Source of the DNA: Rhodococcus koreensis
GTDB taxonomy: Bacteria > Actinomycetota > Actinomycetes > Mycobacteriales > Mycobacteriaceae
Assembly: GCF_900105905.1 (NCBI RefSeq)
Contig: NZ_FNSV01000004.1
Span: 1-64,000, forward strand
Direction: 5' to 3'
Length of the DNA: 64,000 nt
Shown piece after piece: positions 33,966 to 42,965 of this stretch. Position 1 is the first letter of the stretch. Every line of letters begins with the position of its first letter. The position numbers and the translations under genes are program-made. The notes beneath the pieces are model-generated. The model had not been told where the DNA came from, searched no databases, and saw nothing but the letters and a program-made list of their open reading frames with translations.

Positions 33966-34526
33966 CTAGAAAAGTCCGGCATTGCAGGGCGTACCGGGCA
34001 GTGTGTAGTCGGCTGTGACCCTCCATCCTGCTGGGTCGGGCCAAGCGGTGTTCGTCAGGATCGGCTTCCCGAGCTCGAGAACGTCGGTAGCGCGGGCGAG
34101 GCAGACGTCCATCTCGATGGTCGCGGTGCCGGGCGTGGGGACGCCGTTTTCGTCGATCGGGATGTTGTGGCGGGTGATGGTGTTCTTGAGAACCTTGACC
34201 TCGCCTGCGTTCGCCTCGATGCGATGCGCGGTGATGTCCCGCTTCGTCGATTGAAGGAAATTGCCGGCCGCGACATTGTCGAGATCTGCGGGATTGGCGG
34301 CGGGATCGGCACTCAGTCGCGCGAGCACCGTGTAGTACTCGTTGACCTTCACCAGTGCGGCTTCACCGGCCTGTTGCTCGGGGGACTTTCCGGAGCCGGG
34401 CGGTCCGGTGAACGTGGGTCCGGTGCTGGTTTCGAGGGTGACCGGTTCTGGGGTCAGGATGCTGCAGCTGGCTGTCAGGCACATCGCGGCAGTGAGTGTC
34501 GCCAGTGCGGCGATGCGGCGCGTCAT
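33966..34526 (-). CDS. Lipoprotein of the tad operon (paralogue 2), 186 aa
   Basis: The protein has a signal peptide with lipobox TASC (CLTASCSILTP). The mature domain has EAALVKVNEYYTVLARLSAD and TNTAWPDPAGWRVTADYTLP. It overlaps the stop of the LysM-BTAD gene (ATGA at 34523-34526), so it is translated from the same mRNA. It is homologous to the lipoprotein immediately downstream, though about 26 residues shorter. Confidence 0.78.
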   Translation of the reverse strand: MTRRIAALATLTAAMCLTASCSILTPEPVTLETSTGPTFTGPPGSGKSPEQQAGEAALVKVNEYYTVLARLSADPAANPADLDNVAAGNFLQSTKRDITAHRIEANAGEVKVLKNTITRHNIPIDENGVPTPGTATIEMDVCLARATDVLELGKPILTNTAWPDPAGWRVTADYTLPGTPCNAGLF

Positions 34527-37500
34527 GATGCTGCTCCGATCCGGTAGTGGCTCCCGTAGGTGGAGTCGAGCTGACTCAAGAGCATCTTGGTTTCGTGCTC
34601 GGGCTCTTCTTCGAGTGCGTCGAGCTCGGCGATCATGCGATCGATCAACCTTTGGGTGGTCTCGGTGTCACCCGAGAAGTGGGTGGCGATGATCGCCGCA
34701 CGCCAGCACCCTTCGTGGACAATGTCGACCTTGAGGCCCGTCGCCGCGGCGGCGTGTGCAGCCGCGAGGTCCTGGGGAGCTTGGTGGCCGCGGATGTAGC
34801 GGGTGGCGAGCTCCTCGGCGACGTCGGTGACGGCGGAGATCATGTCTTGTTTGGTGTGGTCGGCCCACCCGTAGGCGGTGGGGTCGTCGCTACTGAAGGG
34901 TTGCCCGGTGACCAGGGCTAGTGCGGCGGATAGCCGGGCGGTGACGACGTCAGCTGGATGGGCGTTGACGAGTTCATGCCAGTAGTCCCAGTCGGTCGTG
35001 ACGGCGTCGTGGAGACGTTGGGGGGTCCGGCCGGTTCGATCTCCGGACTTGATGAGGGCGGGTTCACCGGTCTCGGTGTCACCAAGCCACTTACGCAGGC
35101 GAGAGAGCGCTTCGTTGCGGCGCCGGCGGAGCCGGGCCTTCGCTTCTTTCTCCTGCTCGGCTGTGCCGGTTCTGGCGGCTTCGACGTCATGGGGCCAGAT
35201 CTTGCTGTCGATGTCCGCGGCGAGGACTCCGCCGTCAGTGGTGATGAGAAGTGCGGCGATTTCGGTCAGGCTCTTCTCTCGGCCTTCGGCCGGCCCTGGT
35301 GACGGGGGTGTGACGGCGGGTTCGCCGAGCAGCCTGATCCAGATGTGATCCGCCTCCGGCAGCTCGCCTTCTGCGGTGATCTCACCTGAATCGGACGGCT
35401 GTGGTCGGTCGACGGTGTGGTCGAGGTCATCGTTCCCGACCACGCTGAAGGTGGCGGGATCGGAGCTGGTGATGAACTCCTTGGTCGAGATGTCGTTGTC
35501 GAGACGGGCTGCTTCCCATCGAATGTCAGGGTTATTACTTGTGTGGGCGATGCGGGGTTCGCGTGAGGTGGTGGTCAGGAGGTCTAGGACGGACGCGTAG
35601 CTCTCCTCGTCGAGGGTGGTCACTGTGATGCCGGCCGACGCGATTCCTGGTCGAGCAAGGACGGCCGAGCCGCTGTCGTCGACCTCGAGGGTCCATGTGG
35701 CGTTGGTATGTGTGCTGTCGGTGGTCACTGCGGCGAAGGCGATTCGGGGTGCGTGTCGTGCGATCCCGGTGAGTAGCTCGGCCTGTGCCTTGGTCACCGG
35801 GTCGGCGATCAGAACGATCTCGGGTGCGGTCAGCTCGCTGGTGGTGTAGGACGTGCGTGCCTGCGCGATTGACTCGATGTCGTTGTCCGCGAGTATTTCG
35901 GAGTCGAGTTCGAGGTGATTGGCGAGTGTCGTCAGTACCGTGTCGGCATCCTCGGAGTGGGTGATGCGGCCGTTGTCGATTGCCTCCGGCAGATCGGCGC
36001 AGTATCCGACGAGGTTGAGGTGGAGGCTGTCGGCGATGGGCGAGACTGCGAGTTCGACGGCGAGCGCGCGCAGCACCCCGGCTGTTGCGGTCGGGGTGCC
36101 GCTGATGGCGAGGTGGCCGATCTGTTCGAGGTTGAGCATGAGGTCGCGACCGTCGTCGCTGGTTCCGACTGCCGTCAGTGCCGGGTACGGACTGATCTCG
36201 GCCTCGGGAACGCTGCGTGGGAGCGCTCTCGGGTCTACTGCCCAGGTGGTGTCGTCGATCTGTGTCCACGGCGCGGGGGGTGAGACCTGTTCGACGAGTC
36301 CGAGCTCGATGTCGTTGTCACCGACGAATACCGTCAGCAGGCCCGGTAGAGCGGTACCTGTGGATCTGCAGTGGTGCGCGAGGTGCCGCAATGCGATGTC
36401 GACGTGGATGGTGGTGAGCGGGTCAGCGGCGGTGAGTGCGTGCTCGGCCTGGATCGCGGTTTCGGCGGGAAGGGCGATGCGTTCGCCGCGGCGGCGGCGG
36501 TGTTGTTGCTTGCGACGGCGAAGTGCGAGATGCCCGGTGAGTCCGGCTGCGGCAACCGCTGAGATTCCGAGACCGATGAACACGACGTCGGATGAGCCGT
36601 CCTCGGTATCGGTTTCTGCAGGCGCGTCATTGGTGACGAGGTCGGCAGGCAGTTGGGGTTCGATGGGGTCGAGTTTCCAGTTGGGGGCGACATCCACAGG
36701 CGCGGGCGCCGGAGCGGGAGCAGCTTCCGGGGTCGGAGCGGGAGCAGGGGCAGCTTCCGAGGCCGGAGCCGGAGCCGTATCGGCCGGCGGCACCAAGGCC
36801 GGGGCCGGCGTAGCGTCAGCCGCCGCGGAGGCGGCGGTGGGCATGATCAATTGCTGGCCAACCGTGATCAGCTCGCCCGCCGGGATGCCGTCGGGAGTCG
36901 TTATCTCCTTGAAACGCAAAGGATCACCGAGCTCGCGCTCGGCGATATCCCACAGGGTGTCGCCCTGTTTGACCGTATAGGCGCCGCGTATCACCTCGGG
37001 CGGGGATTCGGGCAGCTGCAGGGTCAACCCTTCGGCCAGAAACCCTGGCTCGGGGACAGCAGTCCGGTTGAGGTCCAGGATTTCGGCGTAGCGGCGGCCC
37101 TCTCCGAGATGCTGCTGGGCCAATCCCCACAGGGTGTCTCCCCGCACGGTCGTCACTGTCGGCCCCGCCGGTTGTACCGCCGGACGGGTAGCCCGCGGAT
37201 CCACCTGCGTCCGTGGTGACGCGCTCGGATCTTCCTGCTGCGAGTGCGGCGCGTACGGAGAGGTGCTTCCCACGTCCGCAGGCTGGGTCAGGACGGGTGC
37301 GGCGGTGGCGGTTCCGGCGGTCAGGAGCAAGAGAGCGCCGCTGACGAGGAACGTCGCCGTCCGCTGTTGTGAGCGAAGAAGGCGCAGCTTCGGCGCTTTG
37401 ACGCCACGCAGTGTCGCCGCGAGTTCGAGCAGAATCGGGACGGTGAAGGTGGCCCAGGCCGCCCAGCCAACAAGGGGAAGAAGGGCGATGAGAAGACTGC

Positions 37501-37663
37501 CGTCATCTGGACTCGCGAGCAAACCTTCGAAATCCGACCACGGTATGTCGAGCGGATTGCCGCGCAGCGCCCAGAGCGCGGCCGGGATCCCGGCGACAAG
37601 CATCACCAGGATCAGGAGGTAGCCGAGTCCGGCAAGGCGGGACCGCGCGGCGTTTGCGCTCAC
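34523..37663 (-). CDS. LysM-BTAD membrane protein of the tad locus, 1046 aa
   Basis: Three N-terminal membrane segments (residues about 10-125) are followed by two LysM peptidoglycan-binding motifs (TVRGDTLWGLAQQHLGEGRR near 165; YTVKQGDTLWDIAERELGDP near 228). Then come a Pro/Ala-rich linker, another membrane helix near 360 (VVFIGLGISAVAAAGLTGHL), a large cytoplasmic region and a C-terminal winged-helix plus BTAD-like TPR domain (about 800-1046; FSSDDPTAYGWADHTKQDMI). BTAD domains occur in SARP/AfsR regulators. A membrane protein linking wall-binding LysM to BTAD is found in actinobacterial Tad loci and may sense or anchor the pilus machine. It overlaps both neighbours by 4 nt. Confidence 0.82.
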   Translation of the reverse strand: MSANAARSRLAGLGYLLILVMLVAGIPAALWALRGNPLDIPWSDFEGLLASPDDGSLLIALLPLVGWAAWATFTVPILLELAATLRGVKAPKLRLLRSQQRTATFLVSGALLLLTAGTATAAPVLTQPADVGSTSPYAPHSQQEDPSASPRTQVDPRATRPAVQPAGPTVTTVRGDTLWGLAQQHLGEGRRYAEILDLNRTAVPEPGFLAEGLTLQLPESPPEVIRGAYTVKQGDTLWDIAERELGDPLRFKEITTPDGIPAGELITVGQQLIMPTAASAAADATPAPALVPPADTAPAPASEAAPAPAPTPEAAPAPAPAPVDVAPNWKLDPIEPQLPADLVTNDAPAETDTEDGSSDVVFIGLGISAVAAAGLTGHLALRRRKQQHRRRRGERIALPAETAIQAEHALTAADPLTTIHVDIALRHLAHHCRSTGTALPGLLTVFVGDNDIELGLVEQVSPPAPWTQIDDTTWAVDPRALPRSVPEAEISPYPALTAVGTSDDGRDLMLNLEQIGHLAISGTPTATAGVLRALAVELAVSPIADSLHLNLVGYCADLPEAIDNGRITHSEDADTVLTTLANHLELDSEILADNDIESIAQARTSYTTSELTAPEIVLIADPVTKAQAELLTGIARHAPRIAFAAVTTDSTHTNATWTLEVDDSGSAVLARPGIASAGITVTTLDEESYASVLDLLTTTSREPRIAHTSNNPDIRWEAARLDNDISTKEFITSSDPATFSVVGNDDLDHTVDRPQPSDSGEITAEGELPEADHIWIRLLGEPAVTPPSPGPAEGREKSLTEIAALLITTDGGVLAADIDSKIWPHDVEAARTGTAEQEKEAKARLRRRRNEALSRLRKWLGDTETGEPALIKSGDRTGRTPQRLHDAVTTDWDYWHELVNAHPADVVTARLSAALALVTGQPFSSDDPTAYGWADHTKQDMISAVTDVAEELATRYIRGHQAPQDLAAAHAAAATGLKVDIVHEGCWRAAIIATHFSGDTETTQRLIDRMIAELDALEEEPEHETKMLLSQLDSTYGSHYRIGAAS

Positions 37664-38121
37664 GGTATGTACACCTCCCCGGCGTTGGTGCGGTTGAGAT
37701 TCACAGCGGCCGTACCGACGAGCAGTTTCGTTCTGGGGTATGGCAGAAGTTTCGAGTTGTAGACGATGCGGGTCGTGATCAGGAGGGTGCGCGGGCCGGT
37801 GGGGATCACGTCGCCGTCGACGCCGGCCTCGAACAGGTATCTCTTGGCGGCTGCCGTCGCGCGGACCGGGTCGACGACCGTGTCGATGCCGCGGGCGCTC
37901 ACCGATCCGATGATCTGCTGACCGGCTGCTCGGGCGGCATCCTCGGCGACGTTGTCGGCTCGCTGGTCGGCGGTGAGCATGCCGCCACCGTCGACGATCA
38001 GTCCCCAGACGAAAAAGATCAGGACAGGGGCGAAGACCACCGTCATCAGGGTGACGGCACCCTTGTCGCGGTGCTCCTCCGGCAGGCGGGAGGCGAGTCG
38101 CTTACGCAAGGTGTTGGTCAT
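37660..38121 (-). CDS. TadG-like pilus assembly protein, 153 aa
   Basis: After a short basic N-terminus, a single membrane helix (GAVTLMTVVFAPVLIFFVWG, LIVDGG) matches the TadE/TadG N-terminal anchor. It is followed by AAGQQIIGSV and an extracytoplasmic domain of about 100 residues. This is far shorter than classical TadG. The ATG at 38121 overlaps the end of the TadE gene (38118). The frame upstream to 38310 is spurious. Confidence 0.72.
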   Translation of the reverse strand: MTNTLRKRLASRLPEEHRDKGAVTLMTVVFAPVLIFFVWGLIVDGGGMLTADQRADNVAEDAARAAGQQIIGSVSARGIDTVVDPVRATAAAKRYLFEAGVDGDVIPTGPRTLLITTRIVYNSKLLPYPRTKLLVGTAAVNLNRTNAGEVYIP

Positions 38122-38570
38122 CGTGTGCGCTCCCGGTAGGTATCGATCGGCGAGATTGCGGTAGCGGTGACGGTGCGGGCACCATTGACTCCGGGCCATC
38201 CAAGAGCGTCGAAGGAGACCTGGCAGGTCACGGTGACCTCGACCGTGGCGGGGACACCAGGTCTGGTGCGGAATCCGCTGGTATCGGCGTTGACGTTCAT
38301 GGTGGCGCACTTGAGACCTTGTCCGTCCATGCTGCCGGCCGCTGCTTGGTACGCCAGAGGGGTGGCCGTGGCGATGGTGCGGGCGAGTGAGGCTGCACGG
38401 GCACCCTCGGTGGCGGCGTGTTCAACCTTCTGGTGCGCCTGTCGGTTGACGCCGTACGCATACATCCAGCCCAGGAGCAAGATCAGGATGACGACTGCGA
38501 GGCACAGCTCGATCGTGACGTCGCCCCGGTCATCTCGGCGGGCGCGGGATATCCATCGGGTGAGTCTCAT
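38118..38570 (-). CDS. TadE-like pseudopilin, 150 aa
   Basis: The sequence DDRGDVTIELCLAVVILILL has the TadE-type prepilin motif: glycine followed by E at about +5 and a long hydrophobic helix. Then come GVNRQAHQKVEHAATEGARA and an exported domain. TadE-like proteins are minor pseudopilins cleaved by the A24 peptidase. It overlaps the genes on both sides by 4 nt. Confidence 0.8.
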   Translation of the reverse strand: MRLTRWISRARRDDRGDVTIELCLAVVILILLLGWMYAYGVNRQAHQKVEHAATEGARAASLARTIATATPLAYQAAAGSMDGQGLKCATMNVNADTSGFRTRPGVPATVEVTVTCQVSFDALGWPGVNGARTVTATAISPIDTYRERTR

Positions 38571-38983
38571 CCGATTCCTCCCGGGTTGGTGACGCGTTCA
38601 GTCGGTTTGGTGTGGTTGACGACGATGGGGAATTCGAGACCCGGGACGAGGGACGGGGCCTTTCCGGTGATGTTGACGGTTGTTTCGCGGATGTTCTTGC
38701 TGACGAGGACCACCGGGATCTGCAGGTCACCGGTGCCTGCCTGGGCGATGCAGGCATAAGCGGCAGCTGTTCCGAGCGCTTGGTTGCCGTATTGCGATCT
38801 TGTGTTCTTCAGTGCTTTTTCGGCGCAGCTGTTGGCGACGTCGCGGCCGTGGAAGAACAGAGCGGTTTGCAGCAGGACCGAAAAGATCAGAAGGAATGCG
38901 ACCATCGCGATGACCGTAACGAGGGTCGCCGGGCCTCGGTCATCGCGGCGCCATCGGTCGATCAACTGTTCCAGTGTGACCAT
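38567..38983 (-). CDS. TadE/TadG-like membrane protein, 138 aa
   Basis: After DDRGPATLVTVIAMVAFLLI, a single N-terminal helix of TadE type, follows FFHGRDVANSCAEKALKNTR, typical of the Tad minor subunits, and a short exported domain. It is the first of three consecutive TadE/G-like genes. The start codon is GTG or ATG at 38983; a clear ribosome site is not evident. Confidence 0.7.
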   Translation of the reverse strand: MVTLEQLIDRWRRDDRGPATLVTVIAMVAFLLIFSVLLQTALFFHGRDVANSCAEKALKNTRSQYGNQALGTAAAYACIAQAGTGDLQIPVVLVSKNIRETTVNITGKAPSLVPGLEFPIVVNHTKPTERVTNPGGIG

Positions 38984-39019
38984 GGTCTGCTTTCCGATTG
39001 TTGTTGGACGGCTGGCTTT

Positions 39020-39133
39020 TCAGGACGGAATAGGGATATGCGGCCACGGCCAGGAATCGATTCCGAGCTGCACAAGCACCCCAGCGACCGCCACCATCGC
39101 CGCGGCCTGGAAGACCCTCACGAGGTATGTCAC
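39020..39133 (-). CDS. Very small membrane protein between pilin and TadE genes
   Basis: A GTG at 39133 with GGAGAGACGGTGAG upstream opens a 37-residue frame (VTYLVRVFQAAAMVAVAGVL, VQLGIDSWPWPHIPIPS), one membrane helix with a tryptophan/proline tail. It fits neatly between the pilin and the TadE-like gene on the same strand. It may be real; no family is known. Confidence 0.4.
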   Translation of the reverse strand: MTYLVRVFQAAAMVAVAGVLVQLGIDSWPWPHIPIPS

Positions 39134-39173
39134 GTACTCACCGTCTCTCCAATCGATGCAGCGCTGTCTGATT

Positions 39174-39431
39174 TCAGTCGGGGATCGCGTTTGCGCGGGA
39201 CATGATCTTGCGGACGACGATCGCACCGGCTGCGGCGGCGGCTCCGACCACCAAGACGGCCAGGAAGACGTATTCGAGGGTGGAGGGTCCGCGGTCTGAG
39301 CCTTTGCCGCCGGCGCGGTGGAGGAGGGTGCCGGCCAGTGCGGCGACGAACATCATCGTGAGGCTGATGTAGGAGGTCACGGCCTCGCGGGCGGTGCGCC
39401 GGGTGGCGGTAGCGACGGTGGTGATGCTCAT
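39174..39431 (-). CDS. Flp-type prepilin (Tad pilus subunit), 85 aa
   Basis: The long leader (about 48 residues, containing an additional hydrophobic segment) ends in G, followed by PSTLEYVFLAVLVVGAAAAA: glycine cleavage site, Glu at +5 and an adjacent Tyr, the Flp pilin signature. The mature subunit would be about 37 residues. A strong AAGGAG site precedes the ATG at 39431, fitting the high expression needed for a major pilin. It follows tadC after a 116-bp gap, which could hold a separate promoter. The unusually long leader with its own helix is noteworthy. Confidence 0.8.
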   Translation of the reverse strand: MSITTVATATRRTAREAVTSYISLTMMFVAALAGTLLHRAGGKGSDRGPSTLEYVFLAVLVVGAAAAAGAIVVRKIMSRANAIPD

Positions 39432-39547
39432 GGTGGGCTCCTTGTGTTTGGTCGATGTGTAGCAGGTGAGCTGGACTGGATGATCGTGGCCGGTGTGGTC
39501 TGGGGGTCTCGCTCCTTCGCGGCGCCGGCGGGCACCATCGAATCGGA

Positions 39548-40447
39548 CTAGCCGGTGATGATGGTCAGTGCTGGGATGAGCAGCAGCATGATGAATAGGC
39601 CGGCGAGTCCGGCCAGTGGCATAGCCAGCTTTTCGGTGGCCTCCGCTGCCGCACCTTGTTCTGCGCTGGCCTGGGCGGATCGCAGGCCCGCGGCCTTTGC
39701 CCGCAGTGATGTGTAGACGGATGCGCCTTTGTCTCCGGTCATGTTCATGATGTCGGCCAGGTCGCCCAGCTCGGTCAGGCCGAGCTCTTGGGAGACGCGT
39801 GTCAGGGCATTCCATGGGGCTTCGCCGGAGCGCCCGGCTTCGTACAGTTCCTCGTCGAGACGTAGGAACACCCATGAATCTCCCACCTGTGCAGCGCGCT
39901 CGAGGCTCTGGGTGGTGCCGATGCCACCGCGTCGGCACAGTGCGACGAGATCGATGTAGGAGCTCAGTGCCTGCGCGAATTCCGCTCGTGCCGCGGTTGC
40001 CCGGCGCCGGATCTCGATGTCGGGGATGAGGAAAAGCAGGAAGGCGGTCGCAATCGACAGGATGGCCGGGATGGACCATCCCAGGCCGACCCCGAATGCA
40101 GTCAGGACCAGGTTGAGGAAGGGGAAGATGAGCAGTCCGAGCAGTGCTGCGACGAGCTTTTCCCCGAGTACGTGGGCGGGATCTCGGTGCAGCAGGGCGA
40201 GATCGGCGTTGGGGAGCGTGAAGAATTTGCTGTCCTGCAGGTAGGGGTGGACCCGGATGCCGAGTTTGTTCGCCATTCCGTCGATCAGGGAGGTTCCAGT
40301 TGTCGACGTGCGCTCCGGGGCCGGTCCGGACAGGCGCGACATGGCATCGCTGAGTGCGGGTTGTGCGCGCATGAAGTAGAGGGCAACCAGGTAGATGCCG
40401 ATTGTGCCGACGCTCGTGTAGAGGATGACCGTCATCTGAATGCTCAT
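39548..40447 (-). CDS. tadC: TadC, inner-membrane pilus assembly protein
   Basis: This 299-residue type II secretion F-domain protein has membrane helices near 8-26, at about 102-145, and at the C-terminus (LAGLAGLFIMLLLIPALTII). The GspF-like cytoplasmic helical domain contains ARAEFAQALSSYIDLVALCR and LGLTELGDLADIMNMTGDKG. TadC pairs with TadB as the platform driven by TadA. Its start overlaps the tadB stop by 4 nt. Confidence 0.85.
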   Translation of the reverse strand: MSIQMTVILYTSVGTIGIYLVALYFMRAQPALSDAMSRLSGPAPERTSTTGTSLIDGMANKLGIRVHPYLQDSKFFTLPNADLALLHRDPAHVLGEKLVAALLGLLIFPFLNLVLTAFGVGLGWSIPAILSIATAFLLFLIPDIEIRRRATAARAEFAQALSSYIDLVALCRRGGIGTTQSLERAAQVGDSWVFLRLDEELYEAGRSGEAPWNALTRVSQELGLTELGDLADIMNMTGDKGASVYTSLRAKAAGLRSAQASAEQGAAAEATEKLAMPLAGLAGLFIMLLLIPALTIITG

Positions 40448-41322
40448 CGCTGCGCTCCTACGAGGTCGGTGCGGTTGACGCGATCATTGGTGCCGATAAA
40501 GCGGGGGTAGGTCGGCGGTTTGGTGGCCTGCTTCATCCAGTACAGGTCGGCCGCGAACAGGGTCAGCAGGATCAGTAGCACGATCTGCATTCCGCCCGAC
40601 TTGTACGGTTCCATGAAGTTGGTCAACAGGAAGGCTGCCGCGAGTGTTGTGATTGCGATGATGGTGACCCATTTCGCCTGTGTACGGCTGGATTTGCGGT
40701 CGGCCTCGGTGCGGCGTCGGCGCGCGACCATGTCACCGACGTCTTCGGCGAGGCCTTCGAGCACGGCTGCAAGTCCAACGCCCCGCAGTTGCATGCTCAG
40801 AAGCAAGGCTCCGCAGATCTTGTCGCCGACGCTGTCGTTGAGGTCCGATGCGAAACGTGTGATTGCATCCACCGGAGGGACGTTGTTGCGCAGGCGGCTG
40901 ATGAACGCTGTGATCTCCTCCCGTAGTGCCTCTGGGATCGGAGTGGAGATGATGGTGTGCTCGATTCCCGAACCAGCCTTCATGCTGCTGGACAGGTTGC
41001 GGGCCCACTCATCCATGGCCGCCAGCCGACTGATCTGCTGTTCTGCTTCGGGGCGCCCGAGCAGGTACGGCAAGCCGACCAGCAGCGCCGGGACCAGAAA
41101 GAGGGTGAAGAGCCATCCCGAGAGGGACGACACGACGATGCCGGCGGCGAAGCCCACGACGAGCAGGATCTGGGTGCTACGCGGGATCTTCGATGAGCTG
41201 GGGCGCCGGCGCTGACGGGTGGGCGCGGTGGGATCGCGGCGGTCTTTCCATCCGATGACGATGCAGGCGACCCCGGCGCACAGCAGTAGTACCAGGAGGA
41301 TGCCGATTTGCTGATACATCAC
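40444..41322 (-). CDS. tadB: TadB, inner-membrane pilus assembly protein
   Basis: The 292-residue protein has membrane helices at 7-24, about 52-85, and two near the C-terminus. The central F-domain holds SSSMKAGSGIEHTIISTPIP and GALLLSMQLRGVGLAAVLEG. The arrangement and length match TadB. It overlaps tadA upstream and tadC downstream by ATGA junctions, so the three are translationally coupled. Confidence 0.85.
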   Translation of the reverse strand: MMYQQIGILLVLLLCAGVACIVIGWKDRRDPTAPTRQRRRPSSSKIPRSTQILLVVGFAAGIVVSSLSGWLFTLFLVPALLVGLPYLLGRPEAEQQISRLAAMDEWARNLSSSMKAGSGIEHTIISTPIPEALREEITAFISRLRNNVPPVDAITRFASDLNDSVGDKICGALLLSMQLRGVGLAAVLEGLAEDVGDMVARRRRTEADRKSSRTQAKWVTIIAITTLAAAFLLTNFMEPYKSGGMQIVLLILLTLFAADLYWMKQATKPPTYPRFIGTNDRVNRTDLVGAQR

Positions 41323-42965
41323 GCCACCTCTTCGTCGTCGTAGAGGTCGCGTTCTTCGTCGAAGTGGCGAAGGCTGTCGCTGGGGAGGTTGATTCGCTTG
41401 AATCCGCCGGCGAGTAGCTTGCGGAGCAGAGGTTGTGGGATGGATCCGAATTCGCCTGTGCCGTCGGAGTATCCCCGGTAGATGGTGGAGAAGGACGGCT
41501 TCTTGTCGTCGCCGGGTTCGACGTAGACGACTTCGTCGACGTAGCGGACCGAGGTGCGTGACCCTTCGCCGTCGACGCGGACCTTCGTGCCGAGTTGGAC
41601 GATCAGGTCGATGTGCTCTGCGAGCTGGCGTTCGACGTAGTCCACCGTCGCGTTCATCGGGGGTTCGGTCGCCAGGTTCACCAGACGGTCGATGACACCG
41701 CGAGCGGTGTACGCGTGCGTCGTGGATAGTCCTCCTCTTGCCGTCTGCAGCGCTTTGAGGAAGGCGAGGATCTCGTGACCGGCTACCTCACCGACGATCA
41801 TGTAGTCGAGCTGCTGTCGCACGAACTCGTACAGGATGTCCGAGAGGGTGTAGCTGCCGGCGAGCTCGCCGTCTGCACCGCGTTCTCCGCCGCCCAGGAT
41901 CGTCTCGGCGTCGACCACGAAATCCTCGCGGCCGGGGAGTTCGTCGATGAACAGTTCCCGCTCGGTTTCCGCGATTCCGATTCGCGTCTGCAGAGGAAGC
42001 GCATTGGCCAGTGCACGCGTGAAGGTCGTTTTTCCGAAGCCCATTCCGCCACCGGTGACCACCGAGGCACCGCCGCGGACCGCGCACGAGAGGATGGTCG
42101 CGAGCTCGATCGGCATCATCCGATGTTCGACGACGAGCTGATCGAGGGCGATGTTCTTGAGGCGGTGGATGCGGATTGCCACCGAGGGGCGTTTGACCGA
42201 GTAGCCCATGACCGACAGTCGGTGGCCTCCGCGCATTGTCAGACGCAGCGACGGATTGAGCCGGGAGAAGGGCCGACCGCCGTTGTCGGCGCGTGAGGCC
42301 AGCAGTCCCATCCACTCGAGGAGCTCCTCGGGGGTGTCGACCACTGGGTCGCGGTGTTCATAGTGTCCGTCGGGGAACTTGACGTAGACGGCCGCACCGT
42401 TGAGGAAGATGTCGGTGACGTGCGGCTCTTCGACGAGTTCCTGCAGCGGGCCCAAGTTGAACTGCGCGTCGAAGATGGCCTTGATCAGGGCTTCTTCTTC
42501 GACGATTGTGAAGGCTTCCCCACCGGAGTTGATGGTCTTCTGGACGTGGTTCTTGACCAGGCCGGTGATCGTCTCACGGCCGAACTCGCGTTCTTCCTCC
42601 TCAGTGAACGGAGCGAAGTATTTGCCGGCGTTCTTTGGGTCGTGGCGCTCGCGGTCACGCGCTGACCGGTAGTCACGCAACAGTTCCGCGGCTTCTTTCT
42701 GCAGAGCGCGGACCAGGGCGCGATCGACCTTGACCTTCGCGGTCGTCGGCACGGACCGTCGCGCCGTGCCGAGGTGCCCGTTGGTGCTGGCCGGTGGCAG
42801 TTCGTGTAGGCGAAGTGATCGAAACGGGTCGGTGTCGGGGAGCGTGATTTCCGATACCGAACGGCGTCCCCCACCTGCGAGGTCGGCGTCCGGGATCGAG
42901 GCTGAGAAGAAGGGAAGTTCGGTGATCTTGTTCTGCGGAGGCGCAGTCGCGTCGTCGGAGTTCAT
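41319..42965 (-). CDS. tadA: TadA/CpaF pilus secretion ATPase
   Basis: The 548-residue secretion ATPase has an N-terminal variable region (1-130). The nucleotide-binding domain has Walker A GGGMGFGKTT at about 305-314, an unusual form of the family's GGTGSGKTT, while the Lys is retained. The Asp box IAETERELFIDE follows, then Walker B-like QLDYMIVGEVAGHE and the His box GGLSTTHAYTARGVIDRL. It powers assembly of the Flp pilus through TadB and TadC. The ATG at 42965 has AGGAGAACG upstream and overlaps the end of the tadZ-like gene. Confidence 0.92.
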   Translation of the reverse strand: MNSDDATAPPQNKITELPFFSASIPDADLAGGGRRSVSEITLPDTDPFRSLRLHELPPASTNGHLGTARRSVPTTAKVKVDRALVRALQKEAAELLRDYRSARDRERHDPKNAGKYFAPFTEEEEREFGRETITGLVKNHVQKTINSGGEAFTIVEEEALIKAIFDAQFNLGPLQELVEEPHVTDIFLNGAAVYVKFPDGHYEHRDPVVDTPEELLEWMGLLASRADNGGRPFSRLNPSLRLTMRGGHRLSVMGYSVKRPSVAIRIHRLKNIALDQLVVEHRMMPIELATILSCAVRGGASVVTGGGMGFGKTTFTRALANALPLQTRIGIAETERELFIDELPGREDFVVDAETILGGGERGADGELAGSYTLSDILYEFVRQQLDYMIVGEVAGHEILAFLKALQTARGGLSTTHAYTARGVIDRLVNLATEPPMNATVDYVERQLAEHIDLIVQLGTKVRVDGEGSRTSVRYVDEVVYVEPGDDKKPSFSTIYRGYSDGTGEFGSIPQPLLRKLLAGGFKRINLPSDSLRHFDEERDLYDDEEVA

